NCBI RefSeq assembly: GCF_030348505.1
Contig: NZ_JAUCFJ010000002.1
Location: forward strand, 3,848,001 to 3,912,000
Direction of reading: 5' to 3'
Length of the DNA: 64,000 nt
DNA from: Lysinibacillus sp. G4S2
Lineage (GTDB): Bacteria > Bacillota > Bacilli > Bacillales_A > Planococcaceae
Part shown: in pieces, positions 26,442 to 36,897 of the stretch
Position numbering within the stretch: the stretch's first letter is position 1
How the letters are laid out: every line of letters begins with the position of its first letter
Translations under genes and position numbers: made by a program
The notes under the pieces: generated by a model
Database searches by the model: none
What the model was told of the DNA's origin: nothing
The model's input: only the letters and a program-made list of their open reading frames with translations

Positions 26442-27383
26442 TTGGTACAAAAGATACTTGAACTACTTAACACAATATATTCAGTAGATTTAATTAAAGT
26501 AGAATCAGTAACTGATGAGATGTTTCGGTGCATTGCAGAAGATGGTGATTACTTTGCAAGAATTACAAACTATAAAAGTTTTGATGAACAATTAGAAGAA
26601 GTTAATTATACGAATTTCTTATTTAAAGAAGGGTTGGGTGTATCACCAACAATAGCTTCTATTAATGGTAAGGCTATAGAAAAGATAACTCTTGAAAACA
26701 AAGAAGTCTTAATTGTTCTTTATAAATCGGCTCCTGGTGTACATCTACCAAGAAATGAATGGAATGCAGAAATATTAAAAGAATTAGGTAGGCAAATGGG
26801 TAAATTACATCGTATATCCAAGAAGTTTGAAGAAATACATCCAATTAGATATATCAACGATTGGCATGATAACGAAGAATATGCCTTTCTCAAATATATT
26901 CCTAAAGAAGAATGTGCTATTAGAGATATTGCAAAAGAGGTTTTATCATCTATAAAAAAAATACCAAAAAATAATTCGAATTATGGATTGTTACACGGCG
27001 ATTTATGGTTAGAAAACATTTTGGTTGATAATGATTCGAATTTGACGATGGTTGATTTTCAAGATTGTGAGAAGCATTTTTATATTTTTGATTTAGCAGT
27101 TCCAATTTACAGTGCGTTGGAGTATTCGTTTGTAGGTGGAGGTAACATAGTTGAATATGGGCGAAGTATTACAAAAGCAATCATCGAAGGATACCAAGAG
27201 GAAAATGAACTATCCTCAGAAATGTTAGATAAACTTCCTTTATTTATTAAATTAAAAGAAATATTTGAATACAGTTTGATGCACATGTACTGGGACAAAG
27301 AAAAACTAACTGAAGAACAGATAAGAATAATGAACCATTATAGATTGAGACTTGAATTAAATCATTCCATTCCAAATATTTAA
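26442..27383 (+). CDS. aminoglycoside phosphotransferase (APH) family kinase
   Basis: The 313-residue protein has the APH/choline-kinase fold: hinge VLIVLYKSAPGVHLP, catalytic HGDLWLENILVD (about residues 187-198, Asp and Asn conserved) and the metal-binding MVDFQDC (about 206-212). Family members phosphorylate aminoglycosides, homoserine, macrolides, fructosamines and others; this one does not match a resistance enzyme that I recognise. Translation starts at TTG 26442 after AAGGGGTG. It lies in an array of accessory genes separated by repeated spacers. Confidence 0.88.
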   Translation: MVQKILELLNTIYSVDLIKVESVTDEMFRCIAEDGDYFARITNYKSFDEQLEEVNYTNFLFKEGLGVSPTIASINGKAIEKITLENKEVLIVLYKSAPGVHLPRNEWNAEILKELGRQMGKLHRISKKFEEIHPIRYINDWHDNEEYAFLKYIPKEECAIRDIAKEVLSSIKKIPKNNSNYGLLHGDLWLENILVDNDSNLTMVDFQDCEKHFYIFDLAVPIYSALEYSFVGGGNIVEYGRSITKAIIEGYQEENELSSEMLDKLPLFIKLKEIFEYSLMHMYWDKEKLTEEQIRIMNHYRLRLELNHSIPNI

Positions 27384-27534
27384 CCTAAACGGTTCTTTGT
27401 TGAATAATCGTCTCGGTAGGCTGTAACAGTTAATCTAATTCATAGCACTTTTACCATTCCACTACCAACGAATAATCTTCCATGTTATAATTTTGAAGAT
27501 AATTAATGCTAGTTTAAATTTAAAGGAGTACAAA

Positions 27535-27945
27535 ATGATGTTTAAAGACCCTTGGAATCCTACACAAAAAGAAATCAAAAAATGGGCATATAGTGATGAA
27601 ATGGAACCTGTGCAAGATTGGGAACTCTTCATCTATAAATTTGAAAATATACCGATGATTTGTACATTTGTTGAAGATGAGCAATGTGAACATACTTCTT
27701 ATTTCCTTAATACCTTATATGTTTTCACAGGAGATACGGTTCGGGTAGGAGACAGTGGAAAAATTCAAAAGCTATCTCAATTACTAGATACGATTGAAAA
27801 TACAACCACATCAAAAGAACTTAAATTGTGGATTGAGCGTTCTCAACTTCTCATTGAATATCCTGAATATTACGAGTCCTCTTATTGGGGTCTTTGTTCA
27901 AAGTTTGTTTATGAAAATAATTCGGGCGCAATTCCAAAGATTTAA
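27535..27945 (+). CDS. hypothetical acidic protein, 136 residues
   Basis: Unrecognised family. The protein is cytosolic in character, rich in Trp, Tyr and Glu: MMFKDPWNPTQKEIKKWAYS, DWELFIYKF, CTFVEDEQCEH and LKLWIERSQLLIEYPEYYES. I chose ATG at 27535 because AAAGGAG lies seven bases upstream; a longer frame from 27493 has no such site. It shares a cassette with the APH gene and is followed by an intrinsic terminator (AGGGCTTG...CAAGCCCTTTT). The look is that of immunity or small-regulator proteins of Bacilli, but there is no toxin beside it. Confidence 0.65.
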   Translation: MMFKDPWNPTQKEIKKWAYSDEMEPVQDWELFIYKFENIPMICTFVEDEQCEHTSYFLNTLYVFTGDTVRVGDSGKIQKLSQLLDTIENTTTSKELKLWIERSQLLIEYPEYYESSYWGLCSKFVYENNSGAIPKI

Positions 27946-27980
27946 TTTTCTAAACAATATCGAATTTTCAACTCTAACAA

Positions 27981-28120
27981 TCTAGGGCTTGCGTATGATA
28001 AAAATTCATTACATACAAGCCCTTTTGTTATGCTTCCTTTAATCACTCTTGTAGCTCAATACATAGCTCTGTACAATAATTAAACAACCTGTGTAAATGA
28101 AATCCTCTGCTCTTGATTCA
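27981..28120 (+). repeat. cassette-type spacer, left half with terminator
   Basis: AGGGCTTG pairs with CAAGCCCT and is followed by TTTGTTATGCTTCC, a plus-strand terminator for the gene ending at 27945. The continuation AAACAACCTGTGTAAATGAAATCCT is shared in outline with 26100-26190 and 30150-30210. Confidence 0.6.
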
Positions 28121-28276
28121 ACGTTCATAAGCTGTAAAATAAGCTCCAAGAACCGAAGTAAAAATGTGTAACAGAAAAAGCACACCACTTCATTGAGATG
28201 TTCTACAAAAAAACAATTTCCCAAGAATAACTATGTATGCATCTATATTAAGTAAGAGATTCTTTTAATAAATTGG

Positions 28277-28726
28277 CTAATATTCACGAGCATATAGTTC
28301 AGCATCTAAAATTTTATAATTATGAACCTTGTTTTTATATTCTTTATCAATCTCACCCTTATAAATAAATTCTCCATAAGGGCTTAGTTGACCCGCAGGA
28401 ATACTTACAAATTCTCTCAAAATCTCTTTGCCATCTTCATCATACATTTTAACATAGAAGAAACCAGATATATTTTGATTTCCCTGATTCGTAACTACAA
28501 GTTCCCATTTATCTTCATTTTGCATAATTATAGGTTTGTCAAACTTAATATTCCTCAAAGCAAGTTCCTTTGCTTCTGCCAGTTCTTTTTCCTCTTGTTC
28601 TTTTTCTAATTTCTCTATTTCCTTTTCAAGCTTGTACGATTGGTATTCAGTAAAAAGTAAATTACCTGCAAATACAGCTATTATGCCCATAACTGTTATA
28701 CCAATGTACATTCCTATCTTCTTCAT
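28277..28726 (-). CDS. hypothetical membrane-anchored protein, 149 residues
   Basis: An N-terminal helix (about residues 5-24) is followed by a Glu/Lys coiled coil (KLEKEIEKLEKEQEEKELAE) and a small beta-domain (WELVVTNQGNQNISGFFYV, EFVSIPAGQLSPYGEFIYKG) resembling bacterial FxLYD-like or DUF-type extracellular immunoglobulin-like domains. It is probably anchored outside the cell. AAGGAG precedes the ATG by 11 bases. It points opposite to its neighbours and appears to split one cassette spacer into halves, so it may be a later insertion. Confidence 0.65.
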   Translation of the reverse strand: MKKIGMYIGITVMGIIAVFAGNLLFTEYQSYKLEKEIEKLEKEQEEKELAEAKELALRNIKFDKPIIMQNEDKWELVVTNQGNQNISGFFYVKMYDEDGKEILREFVSIPAGQLSPYGEFIYKGEIDKEYKNKVHNYKILDAELYAREY

Positions 28727-28799
28727 TTACTTATTTCTCCTTTTGTACTATTTATCCCTAATTAATTATAGATTATTACCTATACATTTTCGATAAAAA

Positions 28800-28985
28800 T
28801 ATTATTCTATCAAAAAGCACAACAACTTATTGTTGATGTGCTACTGCAATCTAATCGTACCTTGCTTTATAAGCTTACACATTCACCCCACATCAATATT
28901 TGTAAATGCGTTACATTTTACCACACAACTGATTATTCAGTCTTTTAACTAACGGTGTGCAGGATAGTTAAAAAATATTTAGGGT
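28800..28985 (+). repeat. cassette-type spacer, right half
   Basis: GATGTGCTACTGCAA, CTTTATAAGCTTACACATT and AACTAACGGTGTGCAGGAT match 26225-26360 in the same order and spacing. A hairpin ACAACAA-CTTA-TTGTTG(T) is at its start. It lies directly before the gene at 29013. Confidence 0.6.
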
Positions 28986-29012
28986 AAGTTACTTCTTAAA
29001 GGAGTAACTTAC

Positions 29013-29576
29013 ATGAAAAATCTATTCTTAATTAGTTTGTATACGTTTATATTTTCGTTCAGTCTTTCCATGATATTAGGAAATCCTGTTTATTCACAAA
29101 CTACACCCTCAGATAAAATTGAATATTTATATCCTGCAAATAAGGAAAAAGTTTTTGATGAAACTGTAGATGAATTTTACCAGGCATTAAGAGACCTAAA
29201 GTATCCTGTACATCAGGAGCTTTATCAAAGACATAAGCAACAGCAAAGACATTTGGATACTGTTCTTTTTAAAGAAATGCCTGATGCATCTGTAAATATT
29301 AGAAAAAAGCTATTGTTTAAAGAGGTAGAAGGATTAAATTATATAACTTTTGATGGAAATATTCTTCGCCCCTACCCTGATATAGCTATTAACTACCATC
29401 AGACCGTTAGCCCTGATAGGCAAGTTTATTTCTTTTATTCCTTTAAAGATACAGAAAAAGAATTTAGAGGTAGATATGCAATTTATGATGTTGAAACAAA
29501 AGAAATGGTAGCAGGTGGAGGTACTTATATGCCAAAGCTCAATCTTACAAGGAACACTTACGATAAAGAAGGATAA
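29013..29576 (+). CDS. hypothetical secreted protein, 187 residues
   Basis: A signal peptide (basic start, hydrophobic core to about residue 22, cleavage probably after VYS-Q near residue 30) leads a mature region without known motif: EYLYPANKEKVFDETVDEF, YQRHKQQQRHLDTVL, YAIYDVETKEMVAGG. AAAGGAG lies before the ATG. It is followed by another secreted protein gene and may form a two-gene cassette with it. Function unknown. Confidence 0.7.
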   Translation: MKNLFLISLYTFIFSFSLSMILGNPVYSQTTPSDKIEYLYPANKEKVFDETVDEFYQALRDLKYPVHQELYQRHKQQQRHLDTVLFKEMPDASVNIRKKLLFKEVEGLNYITFDGNILRPYPDIAINYHQTVSPDRQVYFFYSFKDTEKEFRGRYAIYDVETKEMVAGGGTYMPKLNLTRNTYDKEG

Positions 29577-29673
29577 ATTTAGAGTCAGGAAAGGCTTGCT
29601 AATTTATATTTTTTAAAATAATAGACATAATATAAAAAAACTTGGACACAATTAGAAAAAAGGAGATTCTATA

Positions 29674-30072
29674 TTGAAGTATGTTTTTAAAGGATTACTT
29701 CTTTTCTTTACCTTAGCTCTATTTTTTTCATTAATTGTCCATGCAGAAAAAAATGAACAAGAACAAGGAGAAAGTGACGAAGGAACTGTAGTTTACCATG
29801 TCAAATACGATTATGATGCAATATCCAATTTTTTAGGAATGAGTCTCGATGAATATGAAGAATATTGGAAAAAGGGACTTTCTATTATGGATATGGCAGA
29901 AAAACAAGGAATTTCGAGACATGATTTAGTGGGTTATTTTTGTGATTTCCACCATAAAGAAATGCAAAAGTGGAGAGATAAAGGTTCGATGACAGAAAGT
30001 GATTATTTTGACCTTGTTTTTAGGTTATCAGATGAAATCGATGAGTTTATTGACCGTAATCCCAATCGTTAA
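29674..30072 (+). CDS. hypothetical secreted protein, 132 residues
   Basis: TTG at 29674 follows AAAAGGAG by eight bases. A signal peptide (residues 1-24, ending VHA) is followed by an acidic linker and a helical domain: FLGMSLDEYEEYWKKGLSIM, MAEKQGISRHDLVGYFC, LSDEIDEFIDRNP. The EYWKKGLS...MAEKQGIS text resembles the DUF2680-type or helix-turn-helix repeats seen in secreted Bacillus proteins of unknown role, but I do not claim membership. Second gene of the cassette that starts at 29013. Confidence 0.7.
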   Translation: MKYVFKGLLLFFTLALFFSLIVHAEKNEQEQGESDEGTVVYHVKYDYDAISNFLGMSLDEYEEYWKKGLSIMDMAEKQGISRHDLVGYFCDFHHKEMQKWRDKGSMTESDYFDLVFRLSDEIDEFIDRNPNR

Positions 30073-30099
30073 TTCAATTAACAGGGGCTTAGATTTAAT

Positions 30100-30240
30100 A
30101 AGATTAGGGCTTGTTTTTATGATTGATTTTCATATATGCAAGTCCTTTTGTTATGCTTCCTCAACCTCTCTATATCAACAATTAGATAGCCTGCGTAAAC
30201 GAATCCTATGCTTCAATATCATCTCTCAAAATATCTATAA
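30100..30240 (+). repeat. cassette-type spacer, left half with terminator
   Basis: AGGGCTTG with GCAAGTCCTTTTGTTATGCTTCC, then CCTGCGTAAACGAATCCTATGC, repeats the left half of the spacer at 26078 and 27981. No right half follows; the hemL terminator comes next. Confidence 0.6.
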
Positions 30241-30315
30241 TTTCGAACATTTACCTTAGATGTCTTATGAATCGTCTATCCGCAATAAAGTCCACATATG
30301 CAAATTTTAAAAGCA

Positions 30316-30366
30316 TACAAAAAACCACTTCTTATCAAATGTTAGAATTGATAAGAAGTGGTTACT
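30316..30366 (-). terminator. intrinsic terminator of the hem operon
   Basis: ACCACTTCTTATCAA and its perfect complement enclose a short loop, followed by T6 on the minus strand, after hemL. Confidence 0.88.
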
Positions 30367-30427
30367 AATTTGTTAATTGATTGAGCATTACACTACTTCA
30401 TAAAAAGAACGTATTTTCTCACTCTTG

Positions 30428-31720
30428 TTATTTTGCTAATTGTGCAAATACTTTATGAAAGGCTTCAACCGTTTTTGCGATATGCTCCTCCGTATGTGCA
30501 GTAGAAATGAATAAACCTTCAAATTGAGATGGCGGTAAGAAAATACCTTCCTCTGCCATTAGACGGAAGTATTCAGCGAATAATTGTAAATCAGACGTTT
30601 TTGCTGAAGCAAAATCAATAACATCTTCATTCGTAAAGAAGAAACCTATCATTGAACCAGCACGATTTACAGTATGCGGAATATTGTATTTCGTGGCTGC
30701 TTCTCGGAAACCAGCCTCTAATTGATCACCTAGCTTTTTGAAATATTCATAAGTGCTATTATCAAGGCGAGATAATGTTTCATAGCCAGCTGTCATTGCT
30801 AATGGATTCCCTGACAATGTACCAGCTTGATAAATTGGACCAGCTGGTGCTACCTGCTCCATAATTTCCTTTTTCCCTGCAAATGCGCCAACAGGAAGTC
30901 CACCGCCAATTACTTTTCCTAACGTTGTCATATCTGGTGTTACATCAAAATACCCTTGTGCACAGCCATAGTCAACACGGAAACCTGTCATAACTTCATC
31001 AAAAATCAACAGTGCTCCATGTTCCTTTGTTAATTCACGTAAGCCTTGTAGGAAGCCTGGTTGTGGAGGAACAACGCCCATATTTCCTGCGACTGGCTCA
31101 ACAATTACTGCCGCAAGTTCTGAACCAAACTTTTCGAAAACTTGTTTCGCCCCTTCTAAGTCATTGTACGCTACTGTCAATGTATTACGTGCAATATCCG
31201 CTGGGACACCAGGGCTGTCAGGTAGGCCTAATGTAGCTACCCCAGAGCCAGCCTTGATTAGCAAGGAATCTCCATGACCGTGATATGAGCCCTCAAATTT
31301 TAAAATTTTATCGCGCCCTGTCACACCACGAGCCACGCGTAAAGCAGACATTGTAGCCTCTGTCCCAGAAGAAACGAAGCGAATCATTTCCATACCAGGT
31401 AGTCGATCTAACACTAATTTGGCTAATCGATTTTCTGTGTAGCTTGGTGCTCCAAACGAAGAGCCTTTCGCTGCTGTTTCTGCAATTGCTTGTACAACTT
31501 CTGGATGCGTATGACCTAGAATTAGAGGTCCCCACGATAATACATAGTCAATATATTCATTGCCATCAATGTCTTTAATAATAGCACCGTGACCAGATTC
31601 CATGAAGATTGGATCCATATTTACGGATTTGAATGCACGTACTGGGCTACTTACGCCTCCTGGCATTAAGTTAATTGCTTCAGCATATGCTTGTTTTGAT
31701 TTTTCGTAAGAACGCGCCAT
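30428..31720 (-). CDS. hemL: glutamate-1-semialdehyde 2,1-aminomutase
   Basis: HemL is a PLP enzyme that converts glutamate-1-semialdehyde to 5-aminolevulinate, the second step of the C5 haem pathway. The 430-residue protein shows [16 protein letters not shown], the phosphate/cofactor region FDEVMTGFR and the PLP lysine in [14 protein letters not shown] (about 268). Its ATG directly follows the hemB stop, so it is the last gene of hemX-C-D-B-L, ending at a strong terminator. Bacillaceae often also have a second HemL paralog elsewhere; position here identifies this as the haem-cluster copy. Confidence 0.97.
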   Translation of the reverse strand: MARSYEKSKQAYAEAINLMPGGVSSPVRAFKSVNMDPIFMESGHGAIIKDIDGNEYIDYVLSWGPLILGHTHPEVVQAIAETAAKGSSFGAPSYTENRLAKLVLDRLPGMEMIRFVSSGTEATMSALRVARGVTGRDKILKFEGSYHGHGDSLLIKAGSGVATLGLPDSPGVPADIARNTLTVAYNDLEGAKQVFEKFGSELAAVIVEPVAGNMGVVPPQPGFLQGLRELTKEHGALLIFDEVMTGFRVDYGCAQGYFDVTPDMTTLGKVIGGGLPVGAFAGKKEIMEQVAPAGPIYQAGTLSGNPLAMTAGYETLSRLDNSTYEYFKKLGDQLEAGFREAATKYNIPHTVNRAGSMIGFFFTNEDVIDFASAKTSDLQLFAEYFRLMAEEGIFLPPSQFEGLFISTAHTEEHIAKTVEAFHKVFAQLAK

Positions 31721-32701
31721 TTATTTCTCCTCCAACCAACGTGCAACATCTTTAGCATGATACGTAATGATTAAATCAGAGCCTGCTCGTTTCATACCAA
31801 GTAATGTTTCAAGCACTACTTTTTTCTCTTCAATCCAGCCATTAATAGCTGCTGCTTTGATCATTGCATATTCACCAGAAACGTTGTATGCAACAATCGG
31901 TAATGTATAGTTATTTTTCACATCACGAATTATATCTAAATAGCTTAGAGCTGGCTTAACAATTAAGAAATCTGCACCCTCTGCAATATCCGACTCTGCT
32001 TCACGGAATGCTTCCATACGATTCGATGGATCCATTTGGTATGATTTACGATCACCAAATTGAGGTGCACCATCAGCTGCATCTCGGAATGGGCCATAGT
32101 AGCTAGATGCATACTTTACAGCATATGACATAATCGGTACATTTTCAAAGCCTGCTTCGTCTAAGCCTGCACGAATTGCAGCAACAAATCCATCCATCAT
32201 ATTAGATGGAGCAATGATATCTGCACCAGCTTTTGCTTGTGATACTGCTGTACGTGCTAAAACATCTAATGAAGGATCGTTTAAAATTTGATCACCTTCA
32301 ATTAAGCCACAATGACCATGGTCTGTAAACTCACATAAGCATGTATCTGCAATGATTAAAAGCTCTGGGTAGCGAGCTTTAATAATTCGTGTTGCTTCTT
32401 GCACAATACCATGATCATGGAATGCACCAGTTCCGACTGCATCTTTTTCTGCAGGTAAGCCAAACAAAATAACAGCAGGTATACCTAAAGCAACAACTTC
32501 ATCAATCTCAGCTTCAAGTTTATCTAATGAAAATTGAAAAACGCCTGGCATAGAAGGTACTTCGTTTTTGATATTTTCGCCTTCCATAACGAAAATTGGA
32601 TAAATTAAATCCTCTTTGTGTAAGTATGTTTCTTTTACCATTGATCGAATTGCAGCATTTGCACGCAAACGACGATGTCTTTGAAATTGTAATTTTGTCA
32701 T
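31721..32701 (-). CDS. hemB: delta-aminolevulinic acid dehydratase (porphobilinogen synthase)
   Basis: HemB joins two 5-aminolevulinate molecules into porphobilinogen. The 326-residue protein has the zinc-type cysteine cluster [14 protein letters not shown] (about 121-134), the [10 protein letters not shown] segment and the Schiff-base lysine region [13 protein letters not shown] (about 245-257). It lies one base after hemD and abuts hemL. The Cys cluster indicates a zinc-dependent rather than magnesium-only enzyme. Confidence 0.97.
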   Translation of the reverse strand: MTKLQFQRHRRLRANAAIRSMVKETYLHKEDLIYPIFVMEGENIKNEVPSMPGVFQFSLDKLEAEIDEVVALGIPAVILFGLPAEKDAVGTGAFHDHGIVQEATRIIKARYPELLIIADTCLCEFTDHGHCGLIEGDQILNDPSLDVLARTAVSQAKAGADIIAPSNMMDGFVAAIRAGLDEAGFENVPIMSYAVKYASSYYGPFRDAADGAPQFGDRKSYQMDPSNRMEAFREAESDIAEGADFLIVKPALSYLDIIRDVKNNYTLPIVAYNVSGEYAMIKAAAINGWIEEKKVVLETLLGMKRAGSDLIITYHAKDVARWLEEK

Positions 32702-32702
32702 T

Positions 32703-33458
32703 TTATTCTCCTACTTTCGTTATTTCCTCGAAGACTGCTTGCATTGTATATACGCTCGGCATAACATCCACAGTCGCACCGTGATTTAAAATAGCCGCTT
32801 CTGTAATATGACCGATCGCTGCCACACGTGCTGCCTTCCAACCAATTACCGAAGCTACATCCATTGCATAGACATCAACAGCGGAAGGACTAGCAAAAAT
32901 CACTGTGACGTCGCTATTCGTACGGATACAATCAATAATTACTTGTATTTGATCGTGTCGCTCAATCGTTTCATAAACTGTCCATTCCTTCAAATTAAAG
33001 GGTAGCCCTTCCTTCAATGTCTTTTTCGCTTTTTCACCACGAATAAATAGACAAGTAGGATTACTACCTGCTACGTTAGGAAATTCTTTGACAAATACAT
33101 CTGCACTAAATATAGAAGGCATAAAGCTCACATGAAATCCTAGCTTTTCTAAAGCTGTAGTAGTTTTAGTTCCAATTGAAGCAATCTTTACTTGAAAATT
33201 CTCTGTACTCAAATTAAAACGTTTCATTTTACTAGCAAAAGCATCTACGGCATTTTGACTCGTAAAAATGAGCCATTCAAATTGACGAGCAAGCTCTAAA
33301 TGCACATCATCGTTTTTATCGATAAGCTCGCAAGTTTCAATCAATGGGGTAATTATTGCTTGGCCACCTAAAGCAGTAATGTCATCTATAATTGTTGTCG
33401 TCTTAGATGTACCTGTCAAAATAATCGTTTTACCTTCTAAAGGTAAATTATTTTGCAT
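32703..33458 (-). CDS. hemD: uroporphyrinogen-III synthase
   Basis: HemD closes and inverts ring D of hydroxymethylbilane to make uroporphyrinogen III. The family is poorly conserved, but the 251-residue protein has the bilobed pattern: [14 protein letters not shown] at the start, [14 protein letters not shown] (about 83-96), [13 protein letters not shown] and the C-terminal [15 protein letters not shown] with [11 protein letters not shown]. It overlaps hemC by 11 bases and is followed directly by hemB, as in the B. subtilis order. Confidence 0.93.
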   Translation of the reverse strand: MQNNLPLEGKTIILTGTSKTTTIIDDITALGGQAIITPLIETCELIDKNDDVHLELARQFEWLIFTSQNAVDAFASKMKRFNLSTENFQVKIASIGTKTTTALEKLGFHVSFMPSIFSADVFVKEFPNVAGSNPTCLFIRGEKAKKTLKEGLPFNLKEWTVYETIERHDQIQVIIDCIRTNSDVTVIFASPSAVDVYAMDVASVIGWKAARVAAIGHITEAAILNHGATVDVMPSVYTMQAVFEEITKVGE

Positions 33459-34380
33459 CTTGCTCTGCCTTTACTCGTTGAATTAATTCAAAAGCACCTT
33501 GCTTCGTTAAAATCTCAGCAAGCTCTTTCCCAACCACATCCGCATCAGTACCTACTACTGTTTCCTTGTAAACAACTGAGGCATCTGGTGCAGCAACAAG
33601 ACCAGTTAGTGTAATTTCTTCCCCATTAGACTTTGCGTATCCTGCGATAGGTACTTGACAGCCACCATCCATAGCCGCTAGGAAAGCACGTTCTGCATGC
33701 GCTTCTTGCCATGTAATGCTATCTGTTAACTTGCCTAATTCTGCTAATAGCTCCGTATCATCTTCACGGCATTCAATACCTAAAGAGCCCTGTGCTACTG
33801 CTGGTAGACAATCTTCTACAGGTAAAAACTCAGTAACAACATCATCGCTCCAGCCAAGGCGTTTTAACCCTGCTGCTGCAAGAATAATTGCATCGTATTC
33901 TTCTGTTTCAAGTTTTGCTAAGCGTGTATCTACATTTCCACGAATCCATTTAATTTCTATATCTGGACGGACTGTTAATAGTTGAGCACTGCGACGAAGA
34001 GAACTTGTCCCAACAACAGCTCCTGCTGGAAGATCGGCAAATTTCACATGTCCTTTTGAAATAAATGCATCACGCGCATCTTCACGTGGCGGAATACAGC
34101 CAATTACTAATCCTTCAGGCAGTATTGCAGGCATGTCCTTCATAGAATGAACAGCAAAGTCAATCTCTTTGTCGTAAAGTGCTTGTTCAATTTCTTTTAC
34201 GAAAAGTCCTTTACCACCTACTTTAGATAGCTGCACGTCTAAAATTTGGTCGCCTTTCGTGACAATTTCTTTCACTTCAAATTCAAATGGTACACCAGCA
34301 GCTTTTAACTCATTGATAAACCAATTTGTTTGTGTTAAAGCTAGCTTACTTCTCCTAGAACCTACAATAATTTTTCTCAA
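33448..34380 (-). CDS. hemC: porphobilinogen deaminase (hydroxymethylbilane synthase)
   Basis: HemC polymerises four porphobilinogens. The 310-residue protein has the N-terminal [16 protein letters not shown], the active-site Asp segment [15 protein letters not shown] (about 80-94), [20 protein letters not shown] and the dipyrromethane-cofactor cysteine in [12 protein letters not shown] (about 239-250). It sits between hemX and hemD with an 11-base overlap to hemD. Confidence 0.98.
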   Translation of the reverse strand: MRKIIVGSRRSKLALTQTNWFINELKAAGVPFEFEVKEIVTKGDQILDVQLSKVGGKGLFVKEIEQALYDKEIDFAVHSMKDMPAILPEGLVIGCIPPREDARDAFISKGHVKFADLPAGAVVGTSSLRRSAQLLTVRPDIEIKWIRGNVDTRLAKLETEEYDAIILAAAGLKRLGWSDDVVTEFLPVEDCLPAVAQGSLGIECREDDTELLAELGKLTDSITWQEAHAERAFLAAMDGGCQVPIAGYAKSNGEEITLTGLVAAPDASVVYKETVVGTDADVVGKELAEILTKQGAFELIQRVKAEQDAK

Positions 34381-34398
34381 CAGTCTCCAACCTCTCTT

Positions 34399-35226
34399 CT
34401 AATACCATAAATGGAATCGCGATAAACTACTTCCTAAAAAGAAGTTAACAACAACTAATATGTAAGCGTATATATGTACCCACGCATAAGTTGTTCCAGT
34501 CAGCTTACTTTTACGATTCACATACAATATAAAGCAATACAATATTAAAATAATAAAGGACCCAATAATCTTCGCATCAAAAATCGAAAGACTTTCTAGC
34601 GTTAGTAGTGCCCATTCAACCCCTAAAACTAAACTTAAAAATAGCACTGGAATACCAATGAAAAATGACACATTCATCCAGCTACTCGTCTGCTGTAATG
34701 AAGGCAACCTTGTCCATAAATGTGACCATTTTTTCTTTTTGAGCAGACGATATAATACTAAATACAATATCGCAAAAACAAAAGTTAGCGTAAATGCTGC
34801 ATACGATAACATCGCAAATGATATATGAATAAAAAGCATTTCCGAAATTAAAGTATCGCTTACTGCTCCCGATGGTCGTTTCGGCATAAAAGTAAAAATA
34901 CTAGCGAACAAAAACCCTAGTATATTAATAATAAACACCGGAAGATCAACTCGTGCAATACAGTGCAAAATAATAGATAATGTCACGAGCAGCCAGGAAT
35001 AAAAGAGAATCCCTTCAGACAAGGATAAAATCGGAAAACGCTTCGTTTCCACAAAAGTTAATAATATAATGGCACCTTGAATTACCCATACAAATGAAAC
35101 AAGCCAAAAAGCAATTCGCCTTGCGCGTACTTGCTTATAAAAGTAATCAGTAAAGTAAAATACTAGACTGATCGCATACAAGACGATCATCACTTCGTAG
35201 AGCCTTGTCATTGTCAAATCAGTCAA
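34399..35226 (-). CDS. hemX: HemX, CcsA-like membrane protein of the haem operon
   Basis: The 275-residue protein has about eight hydrophobic helices and belongs to the cytochrome c assembly/CcsA-like family, with the internal VLGVEWALLTLES and a conserved aromatic C-terminus (FFLGSSLSRFHLWY). In B. subtilis HemX lowers HemA levels. TTG at 35226 is the likely start (AGAAGGG seven bases upstream); ATG at 35211 is the alternative. Nearly 200 bases with a strong hairpin separate it from hemA, unlike the tight spacing downstream to hemC. Confidence 0.9.
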   Translation of the reverse strand: MTDLTMTRLYEVMIVLYAISLVFYFTDYFYKQVRARRIAFWLVSFVWVIQGAIILLTFVETKRFPILSLSEGILFYSWLLVTLSIILHCIARVDLPVFIINILGFLFASIFTFMPKRPSGAVSDTLISEMLFIHISFAMLSYAAFTLTFVFAILYLVLYRLLKKKKWSHLWTRLPSLQQTSSWMNVSFFIGIPVLFLSLVLGVEWALLTLESLSIFDAKIIGSFIILILYCFILYVNRKSKLTGTTYAWVHIYAYILVVVNFFLGSSLSRFHLWY

Positions 35227-35278
35227 TAGACATCCCTTCTTTATATCGAAAGTGCTAAAGTGCTGTACTTTAGCCTAG

Positions 35279-35329
35279 AAAAAAAAACGTTTTCGTATCC
35301 TTAGTTTACCATACAGATACGAAAACGCC
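35279..35329 (-). terminator. hairpin with T-tract between hemA and hemX
   Basis: CGTTTTCGTATC and GATACGAAAACG form a 12-bp stem followed by T8-9 on the minus strand. A second small hairpin, GCTAAAGT with ACTTTAGC, follows before hemX. It would terminate or attenuate transcription between hemA and the rest of the cluster. Confidence 0.85.
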
Positions 35330-35422
35330 TCAATTAATATCAGTAGAAAATCTCGTTCGCGGGAAAAAACTCAAAGGAACAACTATTAATTCTAAAGTTG
35401 CACCACGAACACTTAGACATCT

Positions 35423-36787
35423 TTAGAAAGAGTACTTTGGTTCAGTAGAAGATTGTGATGACTGTAAGTGTTCTTTGCGTTCAAGCTCTTGCTTTGTCAT
35501 TGCATTAATTTCAGCTTCCACAGCATCTTCAATACCGAAAATTTGTTGGAATAAACGTAACTGTTCATTTGCTTTTGATGAATTTGCCATTTCCTTAGCT
35601 TGTAAAATTGGTTCTTTTAACAATTGATTAATAATAGACTTTGTATGCTTACTTAAAATTTTACGTTCTCGATCCGTTAAATCTGGCATTTTATTTTCGA
35701 TACTAATCATTGTTTCTTCTTGAATACGACTCGCTTTTTTACGTAAAGCCGAGATGACAGGGACAACGCCAAGAGTCGCAACCCAATCTTTAAATTGTGT
35801 AACCTCTTTGCCAATCATTGAAGTAATATCAGCCGCAGCGCGTTCACGCTCAGCTAAGTTTGCTTCAACGATGCCTTGTAAATCATCTATATCATATAAG
35901 AAAACGTTTGGTAAGTCTCCAACACGTGGATCAATATCACGTGGAACTGCAATATCTACGACAAATAATGGTTTACCTTTACGCAAACGTTCAACAAATT
36001 CCATCAATTCATAGTCAATAACATAATCTGTTGCACCTGTAGAGGTAATTAAAATATCTGCTTCTAATAACGAACATTGTAGTTCCTTCATTGATTTTGC
36101 TTCACCGTGGAATTTAGCTGCTAGACTTTCTGCTTTTTCGAACGTACGGTTAATAACAGTTACTTTACCAACGCCGCTACCGTAAAGGTTCTCAATAGCA
36201 AGTTCTCCCATTTTTCCTGCACCTAAAATTGCCACATGTTTACGTTTTAAAGATCCGAATATTTTCTTTGCTAATTCAACTGCTGCATAAGAGACTGATA
36301 CCGCGTTCTCACCGATAGCCGTTTCATTATGTGCACGCTTCGCAAATGTCACCGCTTGTTTAAATAGCTGATTGTATACCGTTCCTGTTGTTCCAATCTC
36401 TTGTCCACTTAAGAAGCTTTTCTTTACTTGTCCTAAAATTTGAGTTTCGCCAAGTACCATCGAATCAATGCCAGCTGTCACTTTAAATAAATGCTCGATT
36501 GCCTCATCTTCTTCACGAATTGTTAAATATGAAGAAAATGATTCTACAGGTAGGTCGAACCAATTTGCTAAAAATTGTTTTACAAAATGACGTCCAGTAT
36601 GCAATTGGTCAACTACTGCATAAATCTCTGTGCGGTTACATGTCGAAACAATCACATTTTCTAAAATACTTTTTTGTTTTTGTAGCGCTTCCATTGCCTG
36701 TGGTAGTTCACTCTCTATGAATGATAACTTTTCACGAATTTCAACTGGCGCTGTTTTATAATTCAAGCCTACTACGATGGCATGCAT
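35423..36787 (-). CDS. hemA: glutamyl-tRNA reductase
   Basis: HemA reduces glutamyl-tRNA to glutamate-1-semialdehyde with NADPH, the committed step of haem synthesis. The 454-residue protein has the nucleophilic cysteine in [12 protein letters not shown] (about 47-58), [14 protein letters not shown] (about 112-125) and the NADPH fold [15 protein letters not shown] at 36787 follows GAGGTG by six bases; a frame extended to 36805 lacks support. A PerR-like box lies at the presumed transcription start. It is followed by a strong hairpin before hemX. Confidence 0.97.
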   Translation of the reverse strand: MHAIVVGLNYKTAPVEIREKLSFIESELPQAMEALQKQKSILENVIVSTCNRTEIYAVVDQLHTGRHFVKQFLANWFDLPVESFSSYLTIREEDEAIEHLFKVTAGIDSMVLGETQILGQVKKSFLSGQEIGTTGTVYNQLFKQAVTFAKRAHNETAIGENAVSVSYAAVELAKKIFGSLKRKHVAILGAGKMGELAIENLYGSGVGKVTVINRTFEKAESLAAKFHGEAKSMKELQCSLLEADILITSTGATDYVIDYELMEFVERLRKGKPLFVVDIAVPRDIDPRVGDLPNVFLYDIDDLQGIVEANLAERERAAADITSMIGKEVTQFKDWVATLGVVPVISALRKKASRIQEETMISIENKMPDLTDRERKILSKHTKSIINQLLKEPILQAKEMANSSKANEQLRLFQQIFGIEDAVEAEINAMTKQELERKEHLQSSQSSTEPKYSF

Positions 36788-36897
36788 GAATAACACCTCA
36801 CACATTCTAATTCATAAATCTCATTATAGCACAGTTCGACAAGAGTTCATCTATTATTTGTGAACATGTCATGAAGAACTGCAACCCGACACCTACA

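Noticed and set aside
26442..27383. Aminoglycoside resistance gene
   Set aside because: The fold and catalytic motifs are APH-like, but the sequence does not match a known resistance enzyme; the family is broad.
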